Shown here: positions 13,701 through 22,790 of the stretch, one piece after another | How positions within the stretch are numbered: position 1 is the first letter of the stretch | How the letters are laid out: the number at the start of each line of letters is the position of its first letter | Made by a program: the position numbers and the translations under genes | The notes under the pieces: generated by a model | Database searches by the model: none | What the model was told of the DNA's origin: nothing | What the model saw: the letters and a program-made list of their open reading frames with translations, nothing else | Assembly (NCBI GenBank): GCA_019054805.1 | Contig: JAHQIY010000001.1 | Location: forward strand, 186,001 to 250,000 | Reading direction: 5' to 3' | Source of the DNA: Brachionus manjavacas | Taxonomy: Eukaryota; Rotifera; Eurotatoria; Ploima; Brachionidae | DNA length: 64,000 nt

Positions 13701-16700
13701 TCAAAACTGAAATTTAACTTTTTTTCTATTTAAAAAGTAATGGACTCGAAAGGTTTTGCGTTTTAATTAGATATTGAACTTAGAAAAATGAAAATCAGTA
13801 ATTTATCTCTGAAATGAATATTCGCATTAAGATTTAAGAAAATTTCAAATTATTTTTAATTTTAACAGAATATTTTAGAATTTAGAAACTGATTCGGTTG
13901 AGCTTGAAAATTGCATCAAAGGAATTTTAGCATTGCTGAGTGGAGTATCAGTGAATTACATCAGTTTTGATCAGGTAATAAGTAAAAATTTTTTAAACAT
14001 TATCTATCTGGACGAGTATTTTTAGGACACTTTTATGCCGATTGACATGGAAAAATTTCTAAAACCAGAACTTACAATAAAAGACTTGATGAAATTTTTG
14101 AAGCAAAAAAAATATCTTGTGGCTGATTTTAAACCAAATTTGGGATTCATCGTCAACAAATTTGAGCAAGCAAAACATGCAGAAATTTATTCAAGTATAA
14201 TTAAAAATTTTCTATTAATTTTTTTTTAAGCTTTTTTATATTAGCTCCGAATACTTATGATTATTTGGACGATTTTTTTCTTCTAAAACATGTCGTAAAT
14301 GAGCTGCTGCGATTGTCAAAAATCAGAAATCCATCACCAAAATGTCAACTGAAATTTGAATTTTTTTTCAATGTCCTCCTTGACAGTTGTTTGCATTCGA
14401 AATGCAAAATTTTGCCTCCACTAAATTGGTACTATTTTATGACCTCTCTGATCAAGAGCAAATTTGGTACTGTCCTTGAGCCCAAAATGATAAAATTAAC
14501 ACTTATGCAGATTAATAATCTCAATTCAGCTTATTCACTAGTCAAAAATTTTTTGGTCGACACTCACTCTTTCTATCAATTTAAAGTAAAATATTTTTTG
14601 CTCCCAAATTCGATTCTATTTTTCCTTATTAGAATGAGACCCAACTGATTGTGTTGGAACATTTGGTCAGTATTTTCGACAGGTTTAATCTAACACTAAA
14701 CAAGAAATTTATTTCTAAATTAAAATATTTTTTGGACCAAAAGTCGAGCAATAGACTCGAGTTTATATCTTATGTTAAAATAGTTCTGACAAGTTTGCTG
14801 ACTTACATTAATCGAAGCAAAGGTGGTTCCAATGAGGTTTTAAGAGAAGTTGTTAATTTTTTTCTGTTCCTATCCAGAGATCACTATTATAACCCTGATC
14901 TAAATGAAGAGAAAAACATTTTGGATTTAATAGTTGATGTAATGGAAGCTATCGAGGACAATGAACTAATTAAACATGTTATTAAATTCGAAGAGGATTT
15001 GGATAATAAATTTTTGATGAATTTTTATATACGGACCAGGCTTGTTGTTGATCAGTATCAGCCATTTTCTATAATAAATGAATCAATTAGTTTAATGGTC
15101 GAACAATTGAAAATTTTAGAGTAAGTTTTATTTTCTACCTAAAAAAATTAAGACCTCTTTTTTAGTTTTCAAAAAAATGCTCTGAGATAAGCTGGTCATA
15201 TATTTCGAAAAATGGCCTTTAAATTAAATGCTAAAAATTAAGAAAAAAATTTATTTTTTTTCTGTCAAAATTTCTTTCTTCTGATCTATCCATAACATGA
15301 GTGTAAAGTATTTTTTTTTACTTTTCTTTTTTAACCGTAAGCCCTGTACTTTATTTGCTCAGCGTTTATTTAAATCTTTAAATATAATTATTTAAGGGAT
15401 TCGATTTATTAGCCCATTAAATTTAAAATATTTAGAATATTTATTTTGAATAATTTTTCATTAAACCGATTTATGAATTCAAACTGGCTTAATTCAAAGA
15501 AAATTTTTGCATTTAAAAATCACTAGCAGAATATATTCTTGAAGCAAATAATTAATTTAAATAAATAATTTAATTAAAATTTTAAACTGATACTTAAAAG
15601 ATAAAACAATGTTAAATTAGCTTTAAAAGTTACCGAAAAAATGCTTACTGAAAAAATTCAAAGTTCAAGTTAATTATTTTGTTATTGAAATTTAATTAAA
15701 AAAACATAAAATTTTGATTAAACAAAAAATTTTGAATTAAATTTAAAAATTTTTCTCAAAATCATTTAAAAATTATCAAATTTTTTGATTTAAGTGTTAA
15801 TATTCTATTTTCAAATCTCAGTGGAGTTACAGATATCAAATAATAGAAGACAAAATAATAGTAATATCAAAAGATAGTTTAAATTAAATTATTTGATGTT
15901 TTTGTTTAAACAGAAGCAAACATTTCTAAAATGTTGACATTTAATTCACCATTGCGTTCTCGTAGTGGTAAAATTAGAAAAATGCTTTCAAAATTTCTAC
16001 ATGATTAATCAAAATTTTATTTTTACCTGAAAATTTTATAAATATTTTTTCACTAATATTTGATTTGGAATTATTTGGAAAACTATTAATTGATATTTTC
16101 CTATATTCGATTCCTTTAAAAATAAATAAATTATTTTAAACTTGGAATATTAATTTAAAAAAAATTGGAAATTAAATTTTTGATTTAAAGAATGCTTGAA
16201 GGTAATTTTAAAGCATGTTTACTGAAATTGATGAGCGAATTTTTGCTAGACATAAACTTCAAAGCGAATGGATTCCGGAAAGAACAGCACACTGATGTAA
16301 AAAAAGTCAATTTGATGAACAGCTCACTAAATTGGTTGATGGAATTTTTGAACATCCTGAAAGATGCGGACAAAAATAACCAATTTTTAATAATGATATT
16401 CTCAGTAATAGTTTATGCATGGTCCTTGAAAGCTATTGATTTGTACGACAAAAAGATCCATTCGCACAATTTTGACCCTACGCTTCAAAACTTTGATAAA
16501 AATTTAAAAAATTTTGTTCAAAATCAGTTCTGGCGGCAGATAAGCCCCAAGCTAATCGAGTGGTTAATCAACATTTTAATAAATAAGCAAATTGAAAGAA
16601 ATTATTTTGATAAAATGTCTCAATCTCTAATGATATTGTTCAAACAAAGTCTAATCGAGGAAAACATTTGGTTCAAATACGAAGCTTTAATTGAAAACAA

Positions 16701-16716
16701 AATCTTATCTGAATAA
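1750..16716 (+). CDS. FOCAD: Focadhesin (5' incomplete, 16 exons in window)
   Basis: Exons: 1750-1947, 1991-2075, 3561-3940, 7198-7707, 7763-7918, 8016-8364, 8416-8540, 8607-8696, 10172-10260, 10315-11146, 11200-11328, 13879-13974, 14026-14194, 14245-14585, 14633-15120, 16191-16716. All junctions are GT-AG and phases agree; the exons join to 4,563 nt, 1,520 residues plus stop. The vertebrate protein is about 1,800 residues, so roughly 300 N-terminal residues lie upstream of the window. Recognisable blocks recalled from human focadhesin: EVVDMMSTWTALLPQF (exon 4), IPSLCYMDYFESLEP then IDSIPRRSISF (exon 6), GYILFSFEPYADRNLEGK (exon 7), LPPLNWYYFMTSLIKSKFG (exon 14) and SPKLIEWLINILI near the C-terminus. 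It is an alpha-helical repeat protein (DUF3730 and DUF3028 families), first described at focal adhesions and later linked to SKI complex stability. Long introns hold transposon debris; short ones are 43-65 bp. AATAAA overlaps the stop and recurs at 16752. Confidence 0.88.
2793..3067. mobile_element. hAT-like MITE, family B, in FOCAD intron
   Basis: The ends are CAGACTTAGGCAAAAGTC on the left and TTTTGCCCAAGTCTG on the right. The flanks TTTAAGAC (2785-2792) and TATAAAAC (3068-3075) agree at 6 of 8 positions, consistent with a decayed 8-bp duplication. The interior includes GAGAGATGTAGC and the word GATGTCGAACACTTAATG, both shared with a reverse-orientation piece at 9690-9865. It is non-coding. 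Confidence 0.65.
3108..3300 (-). mobile_element. LINE 3' end fragment with (TAA)n tail
   Basis: Read on the minus strand, the segment encodes a short C-terminal retroelement peptide (LRQLEKLAQNQKGWQ, then a stop, then MHALLKERE). It ends in a run of TAA triplets, seen on the plus strand as TTATTATTATT at about 3111-3130. GC content is higher than the intron around it. The triplet tail at the 3' side fits target-primed LINE integration. It sits in a FOCAD intron in antisense orientation. Confidence 0.6.
4180..4690 (-). pseudogene. LINE reverse transcriptase C-terminal remnant, antisense in FOCAD intron
   Basis: Minus-strand translation gives, across stops and frameshifts, the order typical of the thumb and C-terminal region of non-LTR reverse transcriptases: KWSKEWSTHLINVDKCKIVH, then a short stretch with ERDL, then MVRPHLEYAVSAWCPYLEKD and LERVQRRAKKLI. 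The palm domain with the YADD box is absent, so it is 5'-truncated, the usual outcome of incomplete LINE reverse transcription. It cannot be active. A related but distinct copy lies at 51070-51435. Confidence 0.8.
4836..4950 (-). mobile_element. LINE 3' UTR/tail remnant, (TAA)n, antisense
   Basis: On the minus strand the sequence runs through GCCTATGGGGCTTTAAAC and ends in AATAATAATAATAG (plus strand TATTATTATTATTTATTAG near 4838-4856). The triplet-tail arrangement is the same as for the other LINE ends in the window. No coding remains. Confidence 0.4.
5229..5915. repeat. Diverged repeat with spaced TGACAAWTTA / GTCAATTAA words
   Basis: GTCAATTAA or GTCATTTAA words recur between 5229 and 5350, and again with TGACAAA in opposite orientation between 5640 and 5910. 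A GC-richer island, GGCCGTTCGGAGCTGCC, sits at about 5781. The same kind of spaced words forms 12290-12885, so this is probably a more decayed member of that family. It occupies a FOCAD intron. No coding or clean terminal repeats could be found. Confidence 0.35.
6597..6900. repeat. Interspersed repeat, family C (GTTGTRAAGTTCATTTSAA), FOCAD intron
   Basis: It begins with GAGTTGTAAAGTTCATTTG and contains GGCGTGCGAAATGCAGAAAA followed by TTGCAGAC. The same words in the same order occur at 28610-28900, and a better preserved copy with terminal inverted repeats lies at 34286-34557. It is non-coding. The end points here are approximate. Confidence 0.45.
9690..9865. mobile_element. Truncated family B MITE, reverse orientation, FOCAD intron
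   Basis: Shares AAGTGTTCGACATCAACATT and AAGCTACATCTTTCGAAAA with the interior of 2793-3067 in reverse complement, and ends with ACTTTTGCCCAAGTCT, the family B terminus. The other end is missing. It is non-coding. The rest of this 1.5-kb FOCAD intron shows only AT-rich DNA and a palindrome, CAAGATCTTAATTAAGATCT, near 8842. Confidence 0.55.
11733..12100. repeat. Repeat mosaic: GTGAAWTTAGTACAAAG unit followed by ACGTAAATT unit
   Basis: The first part (TTGTGAAATTAGTACAAAGA, then GCTGATACAAACTTTGTACC) matches words at 21110-21380 and, in reverse, at 50985-51075. The second part starts at CACAGTACTGCTATG and continues with ACGTAAATTTTTG and ACGTAATTTTACGTG. It matches the termini at 27510, 29630 and the large palindrome 59366-60141. 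Both look like decayed MITEs inside a FOCAD intron. Confidence 0.4.
12290..12885. repeat. Inverted-repeat element built of TGACAAA words spaced about 22 bp, FOCAD intron
   Basis: On the left, TGAC words occur near 12296, 12319, 12342, 12364, 12387, 12406, 12432 and 12453, mostly 19-26 bp apart. On the right, TTGTCA / AGTCA words in the opposite orientation recur between about 12745 and 12870. The whole therefore folds back on itself. No transposase, and no clear target duplication was located. Confidence 0.45.
12940..13100 (+). mobile_element. LINE 3' tail with conserved stem-loop, FOCAD intron
   Basis: Contains CAATCTTTTCCAATTTATG, CTTATTTACTCTATTTTGAT and, at 13048-13080, TTCTGAAGGAGCTCTAGCTC followed by GGTACAGAAAACAAATAAAT. 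It is near-identical to the insertion at 53630-53817. GAGCT..AGCTC can pair as a short hairpin just before the A-rich tail. Only the extreme 3' end was copied, as expected of a severely 5'-truncated LINE or a SINE using the LINE tail. Confidence 0.7.
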
Positions 16717-16881
16717 AATTTTAATTTTTTTTCTAAATTATCTTTATCCTAAATAAAAGACTTTAAAAAAATACTCAAAATAAATCACAAGTACTTTAAT
16801 ATAAAATTTACTAAATCACAAACTAGAGTCGTGTATTCATATTTAAAAGTTATTAGTCAAATTTTAAATTATGAAATAAAA

Positions 16882-19800
16882 ATGAGTGAAAGTGCATCCG
16901 AAAAGTTGATGATTCACACAGAACTTCAGGCACTTAGCCGAAAAATTGACCACTACTTGAGAACAAAAAATGAAAATGTGCAAACGCCAGGGAATTTGGA
17001 CAAGCAGCCATTGTCGCTTAACATGACCACCAAAGCCTACTCGACAGAAAACTCCAAAGACTCTCTGCCTGATCGAGTATTCATCAAGCGAAACTCGCTG
17101 CTAACAGAGATGTTCAAACAAAATCACATACGAACCATTCGGCACATTTTCATTTCCATTATGATCATTCTAGCTTTGCAAGTTTTTGTCACTGATTTGG
17201 TCGAAAATGGAAGGTAAAAATTAAAAAAAAGTTTTTTTGAAAAAATTTTATTTTATTCTAAAAGCATTGACTTAAATTTTGAACTTATCCGCTGGGCTTT
17301 TGATAAATTTCAGGTTGTTTGCTACACTTGGTTTTACATGATAATGTCTTCTTCTTGCTTGGTCTACTACTCTTTCCACTTTTGGTCTAATGATCGAATA
17401 AAGCAATTTTCCACCGATGCTAATAATTTATGTAATAACTAGATTTCATTAACTAAATTTTATCTTTATAAATTTTTTTAAGTTAAATACGATTTATTAT
17501 GGCTGATATTGTATTGCATTTACTTGGGACTTTTTATCCTCTTGCCTTCTTATGTGGTTGCTACAAATAAGCTCCCAGTAGCTTCAGCATTCATTATCCT
17601 TATAGAACAAGTAATCAAAAATTTGGCTTTCGATGTAAAATTTTAGTCAGTAAATTATTATTAATAGTTAAATAAGTAATTTTTTATTATTAATAAACAA
17701 AATTTTTTTAGTTTAGATAGGTGTTGGTCATTTTAGATATTAGTTTTCTAAGATTTCTCAATTATGTATTTTGTTGGATTTTAAGGATCAATTGTCTTTT
17801 TTAACTTAAATTGGCATCAGTTTTCCCATTTTTAGCTGATAAATAAAAGAAAAATTTATCTACTCTAGTAAGACTTATTTTTGCACCTAAAAGAATTTTA
17901 AAATTAAAAAGATTTCTTAACAGAGGGATAAAAATAAGCTTTTTATGGCGCGAAATATACCATTTTTCGAGTAAATTTTTAAAACTTTTGAAAAATATTT
18001 TTTTTTTATTTTTTCAAAAATTTATCATTTTGAATATTTTCTCATTAAAAAATATAAAATTAATTTTTTTTAATTTACTGACTAATAATTGAAATAAAAT
18101 TTTCTTAACTATTTATTCACAGCTAAGATTGCTGATGAAGACCCATGCATTTGTAAGATCGAATGCGAGTAGAGCCTTGGAAAATGGAAAGAAAAGAATT
18201 GAAGCGTTGAACATTAGACGTCATAGAAAGACCAATTCGTTGACTTTTGATAATCGCGATGATTCGTCAAGTGATGAAGAGATAATTTCTAAAAAAAATA
18301 AAAATGACTTTAAGCTATGTCCTGATTTTACCAATTATCTCTACTTTTTGTTCGCGCCAACCCTTGTCTATCGAGATGAATATCCGCGGAATTCACGCAT
18401 TCGATGGAATAATGTTTGGTCCAATTTTGCCCAAGTTTTCGGCGCCATTCTTTACACTCATTACATTTTTTCAAGATTTTGTATTCCAGTTTTTAAGCAT
18501 TTTAATACTGATTCAGTTACCCTCAAAGTTTTTATACAATCAATTTTGAATTGCACTCTTCCCGGAACTTTGCTTCTCCTAGTGGGGTTTTTTGCTTTTC
18601 TACATTGTTGGCTGAACGCATGGGCCGAAATGCTTCGATTTTCAGACCGATTATTCTATAAGGTAAAATCAGACTTGTTTTTAAGTAACAGTTTTAAGTC
18701 TAAGTCACAAAAATTTAAGTTAAAGTCATGACTTAAATTTTTTTTTTTTTTTATTAAGTCAAAGCCAATGTCTTAAAAATTTTTTTCATTTTTTTAGTGA
18801 AGTTTAGTCGAGTCAACTAATTTTCTGATTTTAAAACTAAACTTTTTTTGGATTAAAATAAAAAATCATATTTATTTTTTAGTTTAAAAATCAGATAATT
18901 AGTTCACTTGACTAAACTTCACTAAAAAAAAATTTTTAAGTCATTGACTTGACTTGACTTAAGACTTGTGACTTAAAAACAACTCTGGGTAAAATTCTTA
19001 ATAAATTCTTCAAAAAAAATTATCTTTTTTCAAAAGGATTGGTGGAATTCGAGTAATTTTTCCAATTACTACCGGACAGTATGGTTTTTTATATAAACCT
19101 TCTTATAAAATAAATTTTTATTTCAAGTGGAATGTGGTTGTACATGATTGGCTTTATACCTATGTATACAAAGATCTATTTTATGTAAGTAAAATCAAAA
19201 GTCAATTCTAAAAGTAAAAAAAATTCTTAAAAAATTTGAAAATTAAAAATTTTAGACAAAAAAAAAACTAAAATTGAGTTGAATTAAATTTAAAATAAAT
19301 TATTTTTTAAATTTATTAAAACATTCATCAAAAATTTCCTTTAAATGTTATTTTCTAACTAGATTTCTTATTTAAAAAGACTCAAAAATCAAGTTTTAAT
19401 TTTACTCTAAAAATTTTTCTTATCAATAAAGAACTTGATTGATTTTCACTTGAAAGAAAATTAAGTTTCTTCTTTACTCTTCTTTCCTTTTTGTTTCCAA
19501 ACCTGGGGTATTCAAATAAATTAAAAATTTTAATTAAGCTTTTGGGTAGCAAGCAAAAAACTTTATGTCAGTTTGGAATTTTTTTTATTAGCGCCGTCTT
19601 CCATGAATATGTGTTGTCATTTGGTTTTGGATTTTTTTATCCATTACTTTTCATTCAATTCGGAGCCGTGGGATGTAATTGATTAAAACAATAATATTTC
19701 TTAAATTTAACTTTTATATTAAGTTTTATGCTTCTTTATCAAATCGAGTAAAAATAACAATTTTATGAATTTAATTCTGGTAAGTTTTTTATTAATAGGA

Positions 19801-20068
19801 AATTTTTTTTTAAATATTTAATAAGTGGATGGGGCTTTTAATCGGACTGGGTGGATTGATGTGTTTGTACAGCATGGAATGGTATGCTAGACAAAATTGT
19901 CCTCCTTCATCGGTAACAAAAATTTTAAAAATAAAAATCACTATTAAAACATAAATTTTAAAGGATTCAAAAATATTGGACATTTTGCTTCCTAGATCAT
20001 TTACATGTGGAACGACAAATTTTCATAATAAAAGCCTTAAATTGGATCAAATAAAAATCGACCTTTGA
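16882..20068 (+). CDS. SOAT: Sterol O-acyltransferase (ACAT/SOAT, MBOAT family)
   Basis: ER multi-pass membrane enzyme that esterifies cholesterol with fatty acyl-CoA. Exons: 16882-17213, 17265-17431, 17483-17610, 18123-18662, 19037-19078, 19128-19184, about 19466-19674, 19724-19779, 19826-19912, 19964-20068. Start chosen at ATG 16882 because the frame upstream has no other ATG and the protein then opens with a soluble N-terminus before the first membrane segment, as in the family. Diagnostic motifs: MKTHAFVR, NYLYFLFAPTLVYRDEYPRN, FLHCWLNAWAEMLRF, FYK/DWWN split over exons 4-5, YYRTWNVVVHDWLY, and SAVFHEYVLS, whose His is the family catalytic residue. C-terminal part MEWYARQNCP is followed by a variable tail. 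All junctions are in phase except the exon 6/7 junction, for which no canonical acceptor in the right phase was found. Intron 4 contains a hAT MITE inserted at the donor. The paralogue (SOAT1 or SOAT2) is not distinguishable. Confidence 0.9.
18670..18987. mobile_element. hAT MITE (family A) whose target duplication spans the SOAT intron-4 splice donor
   Basis: 318-bp element with ends CAGACTTGTTTTTAAGT and ACTTAAAAACAACTCTG. It is flanked by perfect 8-bp repeats GGTAAAAT at 18662-18669 and 18988-18995. The left repeat contains the last exon base and the first seven intron bases (AAG|GTAAAAT). The interior holds a strong fold-back: AGTGAAGTTTAGTCGAGTCA against TGACTAAACTTCACT. A reverse-orientation relative is at 62661-62887. 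Confidence 0.88.
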
Positions 20069-20104
20069 GAAATTTTTTATTTCATTTTTGAATAATTTAT
20101 AACT

Positions 20105-20110
20105 AATAAA
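20105..20110 (+). promoter_or_regulatory. Candidate SOAT polyadenylation signal AATAAA
   Basis: AATAAA lies 37 bp after the SOAT stop codon and 28 bp before the COMMD7 stop on the opposite strand. On the minus strand, AATAAA (plus 20076-20081) could serve COMMD7, with cleavage then falling close to or inside the last SOAT codons. Other weak hexamers are nearby, so assignment is tentative. Confidence 0.45.
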
Positions 20111-20137
20111 CTCTTTTTGGTAATAAAAAATTTTAAT

Positions 20138-20754
20138 CTAAGACAAATAGTCCATTTGTGATCTAGCCTTATTCATTTCGAGTAGAAAGGAATAAAATTG
20201 AGGCAAGGTAAGTTCCATGAACCGGCTCTCTACTTTGTCCCCAGTGTTGAAGACTAGTTTAATTTGTAGGAATGCTTGGCCGAGCTTCTCTACATGGTTA
20301 GTCGATGCAGTAACTCCAAATTTCCATTCCATGTCTACCAGTTGACCTATCATTGAAGTCTGCGAGTACCTTATCACCTTTAATTGATCGGCATACTTTT
20401 CCAAAATTGATTTTATAATTATACATTTTGAGTCGTCAAGACCAAAATTTGATTGAAAATGCTTCACTACTTTTGGTTGATCTGTCTGAATTAAATCATT
20501 TATTTGCTTAATTAAAAATTTTGTAATTGATCTTGAGTTTTCAATAGTCTCAATGGTTCTGTTTAGGTTGGCTAATCGATTATTGCTATATCTATCTGTA
20601 AGAAATAAAGTAGAAGCTTCAGTTAAAACTTTAAAATCCTTTTTTTTAATAATTGTATTAATTTAAGAAAAAAAAAATAATTTTTTTAAATTACCTGATC
20701 TGTCAATGTCTTAATAAAGTCGACGGCTAAGTGTTCATTATTTGATTCTGACAT
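20138..20754 (-). CDS. COMMD7: COMM domain-containing protein 7
   Basis: Two exons on the minus strand, 20754-20695 and 20638-20138, separated by a 56-bp GT-AG intron. They join in phase 0 to a 186-residue protein; human COMMD7 is about 200. The C-terminal COMM domain is unmistakable: MIGQLVDMEWKFGVTAST, then LGQAFLQIKL and MELTLPQFYSFLLEMNKARS match human COMMD7 better than other COMMD paralogues. The N-terminal helical domain is divergent (VLTEASTLFLTDRYS...). COMMD proteins form a heterodecameric ring within the Commander complex, which recycles membrane cargo from endosomes; COMMD7 has also been tied to NF-kB control. The gene is convergent with SOAT, with 69 bp between stop codons. Start chosen at the first ATG (MSESNNEH) in frame with the exon. 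Confidence 0.92.
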
Positions 20755-20759
20755 TGTTA

Positions 20760-21725
20760 AATGAATTCTATATTTCAATTTTTAATAATAATAAATTCTA
20801 GTTTTCTTTTTGAAATCATATGACTTAACAATTATCATTAAATAGTTTGATATACATGTTAAAGTCGTGAACAAAATAATATCAAATATTTTTAGATTTA
20901 ACTTGAGAGCTGTTTTTTTCAAACCAGAAAAAAAAAACCTTTTTTTATTGCAAAAATTAAAATTAAAGATGGGAATGTCTAAAAAAAATTTCTTGTAAAC
21001 TAAAGACTATAAAATGCTAATTTATTTATTAAAATATGATCAAGGAGATTTCTCCAAAACAGCTCACAAAAGCTAAGACATACTTTTAAGCCCTAATGAC
21101 GGCTTGTGAATTTTAGTACAAAAAACAAAAACAAAATATAAAAATGCCAATGCTCAGGTTCTGAAAGAGCAAAAAATGTACTGTAAATTGTAGTAACTGA
21201 TACATTCTTTGTTCCACCGATAAACTAATTCTACAAAACTCTGCAATTAGTCTGCAAAATTCAGAATTTTGTGAATTTTATTACAAAAATAGAAACAAAA
21301 AATGAAATACACCAGAAATTCGATTTAGACAAAACAAAAAAGTATTCTTTAAATTGTAGCATCTGGTACATCCTCTGTACCACTACTTAATTTACAATCC
21401 CAAATTCAAAATCTTGCAAAGCTTTTAACCATATTTAAACCACACTTAACAACCCAAATGTATAGAATTTTATACTTTTGCTACGTTCTAAATGTGTCTT
21501 GAAAATAATTTTTTATTAAATTTGAAAAGACTATTCAGCGCAGAAAAAAGTGCCTCCAGTCACTCATTTACCGACTGCAATCTCAATTTCAACTCATCTA
21601 AAAATTTTAAAATTTCTCTTTAATTATTTCCAGGATAAAATTTTCTTTTCGACTTTAAAAGACGGATGCTTTTTTTGTATTGACTGCATTTTCTGTATTT
21701 TTGTCTATTCAAAATATAATGAAAA
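20760..21725. repeat. Gene-free stretch with diverged interspersed repeats
   Basis: Between 21110 and 21420 two imperfect copies of one unit follow each other: GTGAATTTTAGTACAAAAAA and GTGAATTTTATTACAAAAAT, then TGTAGTAACTGATACATTC and TGTAGCATCTGGTACATCC. CTGCAAAACTCTGCAATTAG words sit between them. The unit resembles 11733-11870 and 50880-51075. The remainder is AT-rich with no supported gene. Confidence 0.4.
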
Positions 21726-21893
21726 TGTAAAATAAAGTATTTAGTGCAGGCCGAGTGTGTGAATAAAAAGCTTAGTGTTTAGTTAAACACTTTATTTTAA
21801 AATAAGTTTTATATTTCTCCTAACAACAACAATAATGAATCCTTTTAATAAAATAAAGTTATATTTATAGTCTGATTGTGTCACTTTACTACA
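21726..21893 (-). repeat. 3' LTR of the gypsy element
   Basis: On the minus strand the block begins TGTAGTAAAGTGACACAAT and ends TTTATTTTACA, giving the TG...CA termini of LTRs. It includes a TATA-like ACTATAAATATAAC and several AATAAA words. At about 168 bp it is short but within the known range. Boundaries rest on the TG/CA ends and the adjacent purine tract, not on a second LTR. Confidence 0.6.
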
Positions 21894-21908
21894 TTCCTCC
21901 CTCCTTAG
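21894..21908 (-). other. Polypurine tract
   Basis: Minus-strand CTAAGGAGGGAGGAA lies directly against the LTR start. A purine tract at this position primes plus-strand DNA synthesis in LTR retrotransposons. It stands out because the surrounding DNA is AT-rich and mixed. Confidence 0.7.
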
Positions 21909-22332
21909 ATTGGAAATTGTCCTCAATTTCATCAAATATTTAAAAAAAAGACAATTTTCAAAACAATACAAAAAGTTACTTTAATTTTGCTAATACTTTT
22001 TTTCAAAAGATAAAAATTATAAAAAACTATAATAAATTTAACTCGAATTTCAAAAAAAAATTAAAATGTTTAAAAAAAGTTAAATTTTTCAATAACGGTT
22101 TTCTTTTTTTTTTTAATCTCTCTTTAATTTTCTTCTTCGCTTCTAAACAGTTTCATCTTTTCCTTATCCATTTTCCATTAAGGCATCCTTATTCTTTTTA
22201 AATCTATAGGATTTTCCGCCCTTCACGTTTGACATTGTCACCTTTTTTCTCTCATAAAATGTCTTAAAAATTTCAATAGCAATCCTACTCTCCGCATAGT
22301 AGATGGCCACATTTAGAAAAAATTAGTGAGCT

Positions 22333-22788
22333 CTATACACCTGAAATGGATGCACATACAGGACAGGCACCACAAGTATGGTAAAGACTTTTTTCTTTCC
22401 CACACAGTCTACACTTTTCTCTAGGAACCATGCATCCTACAATAAGTTGCACAAACTCATCTTCTGTTAGCCACGTGTTACAGCGCGGACAACTAAAAAT
22501 ACGAATAATAGCTGGACGACAAAGTAATAAAGGTTCTGTTTCTTTTATTTTTTTTATTTCTTGCCCACAGTTTTTACATATTTTCACTTGGCAATCTAAT
22601 AAATGAAAACTATTGTTGTCCACTTTTACTCTTCCATCGCATAAGCCGCAGGTAATAAATATTTTAACTTTTCTTGATGGCTGTCTTCTACTTGTATAGT
22701 TACTGATGCTCCTTATCTTCCTAGGTCTTCCTCGTTTCTTCGTTTGTGTTTTTGGCAGATTTTTATTGTTAAGGACCGGAAGAATCAC
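22333..22788 (-). CDS. AT-hook and Cys-rich ORF downstream of gypsy integrase
   Basis: About 151 residues from the first in-frame Met; the frame is open further upstream and overlaps the end of pol in another frame. It starts with a basic AT-hook-like segment (KKRGRPRKI). Cys pairs follow in the pattern of zinc ribbons: CGLC, CKNCGQ, CPRCNTW, CRLCGKEKSLYHTCGACPVC. The pattern suggests DNA binding plus two or three zinc sites. It sits where a gypsy element may carry an env or extra ORF, just before the purine tract. It may be an accessory ORF, or a C-terminal extension of pol separated by a frameshift. I do not recognise a named family and assign no function. Confidence 0.55.
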   Translation of the reverse strand: MILPVLNNKNLPKTQTKKRGRPRKIRSISNYTSRRQPSRKVKIFITCGLCDGRVKVDNNSFHLLDCQVKICKNCGQEIKKIKETEPLLLCRPAIIRIFSCPRCNTWLTEDEFVQLIVGCMVPREKCRLCGKEKSLYHTCGACPVCASISGV

Positions 22789-22790
22789 TG

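Noticed and set aside
21550-21735. 61-codon frame next to the gypsy LTR
   Set aside because: No motif; composition follows the AT-rich background and it runs into the LTR.
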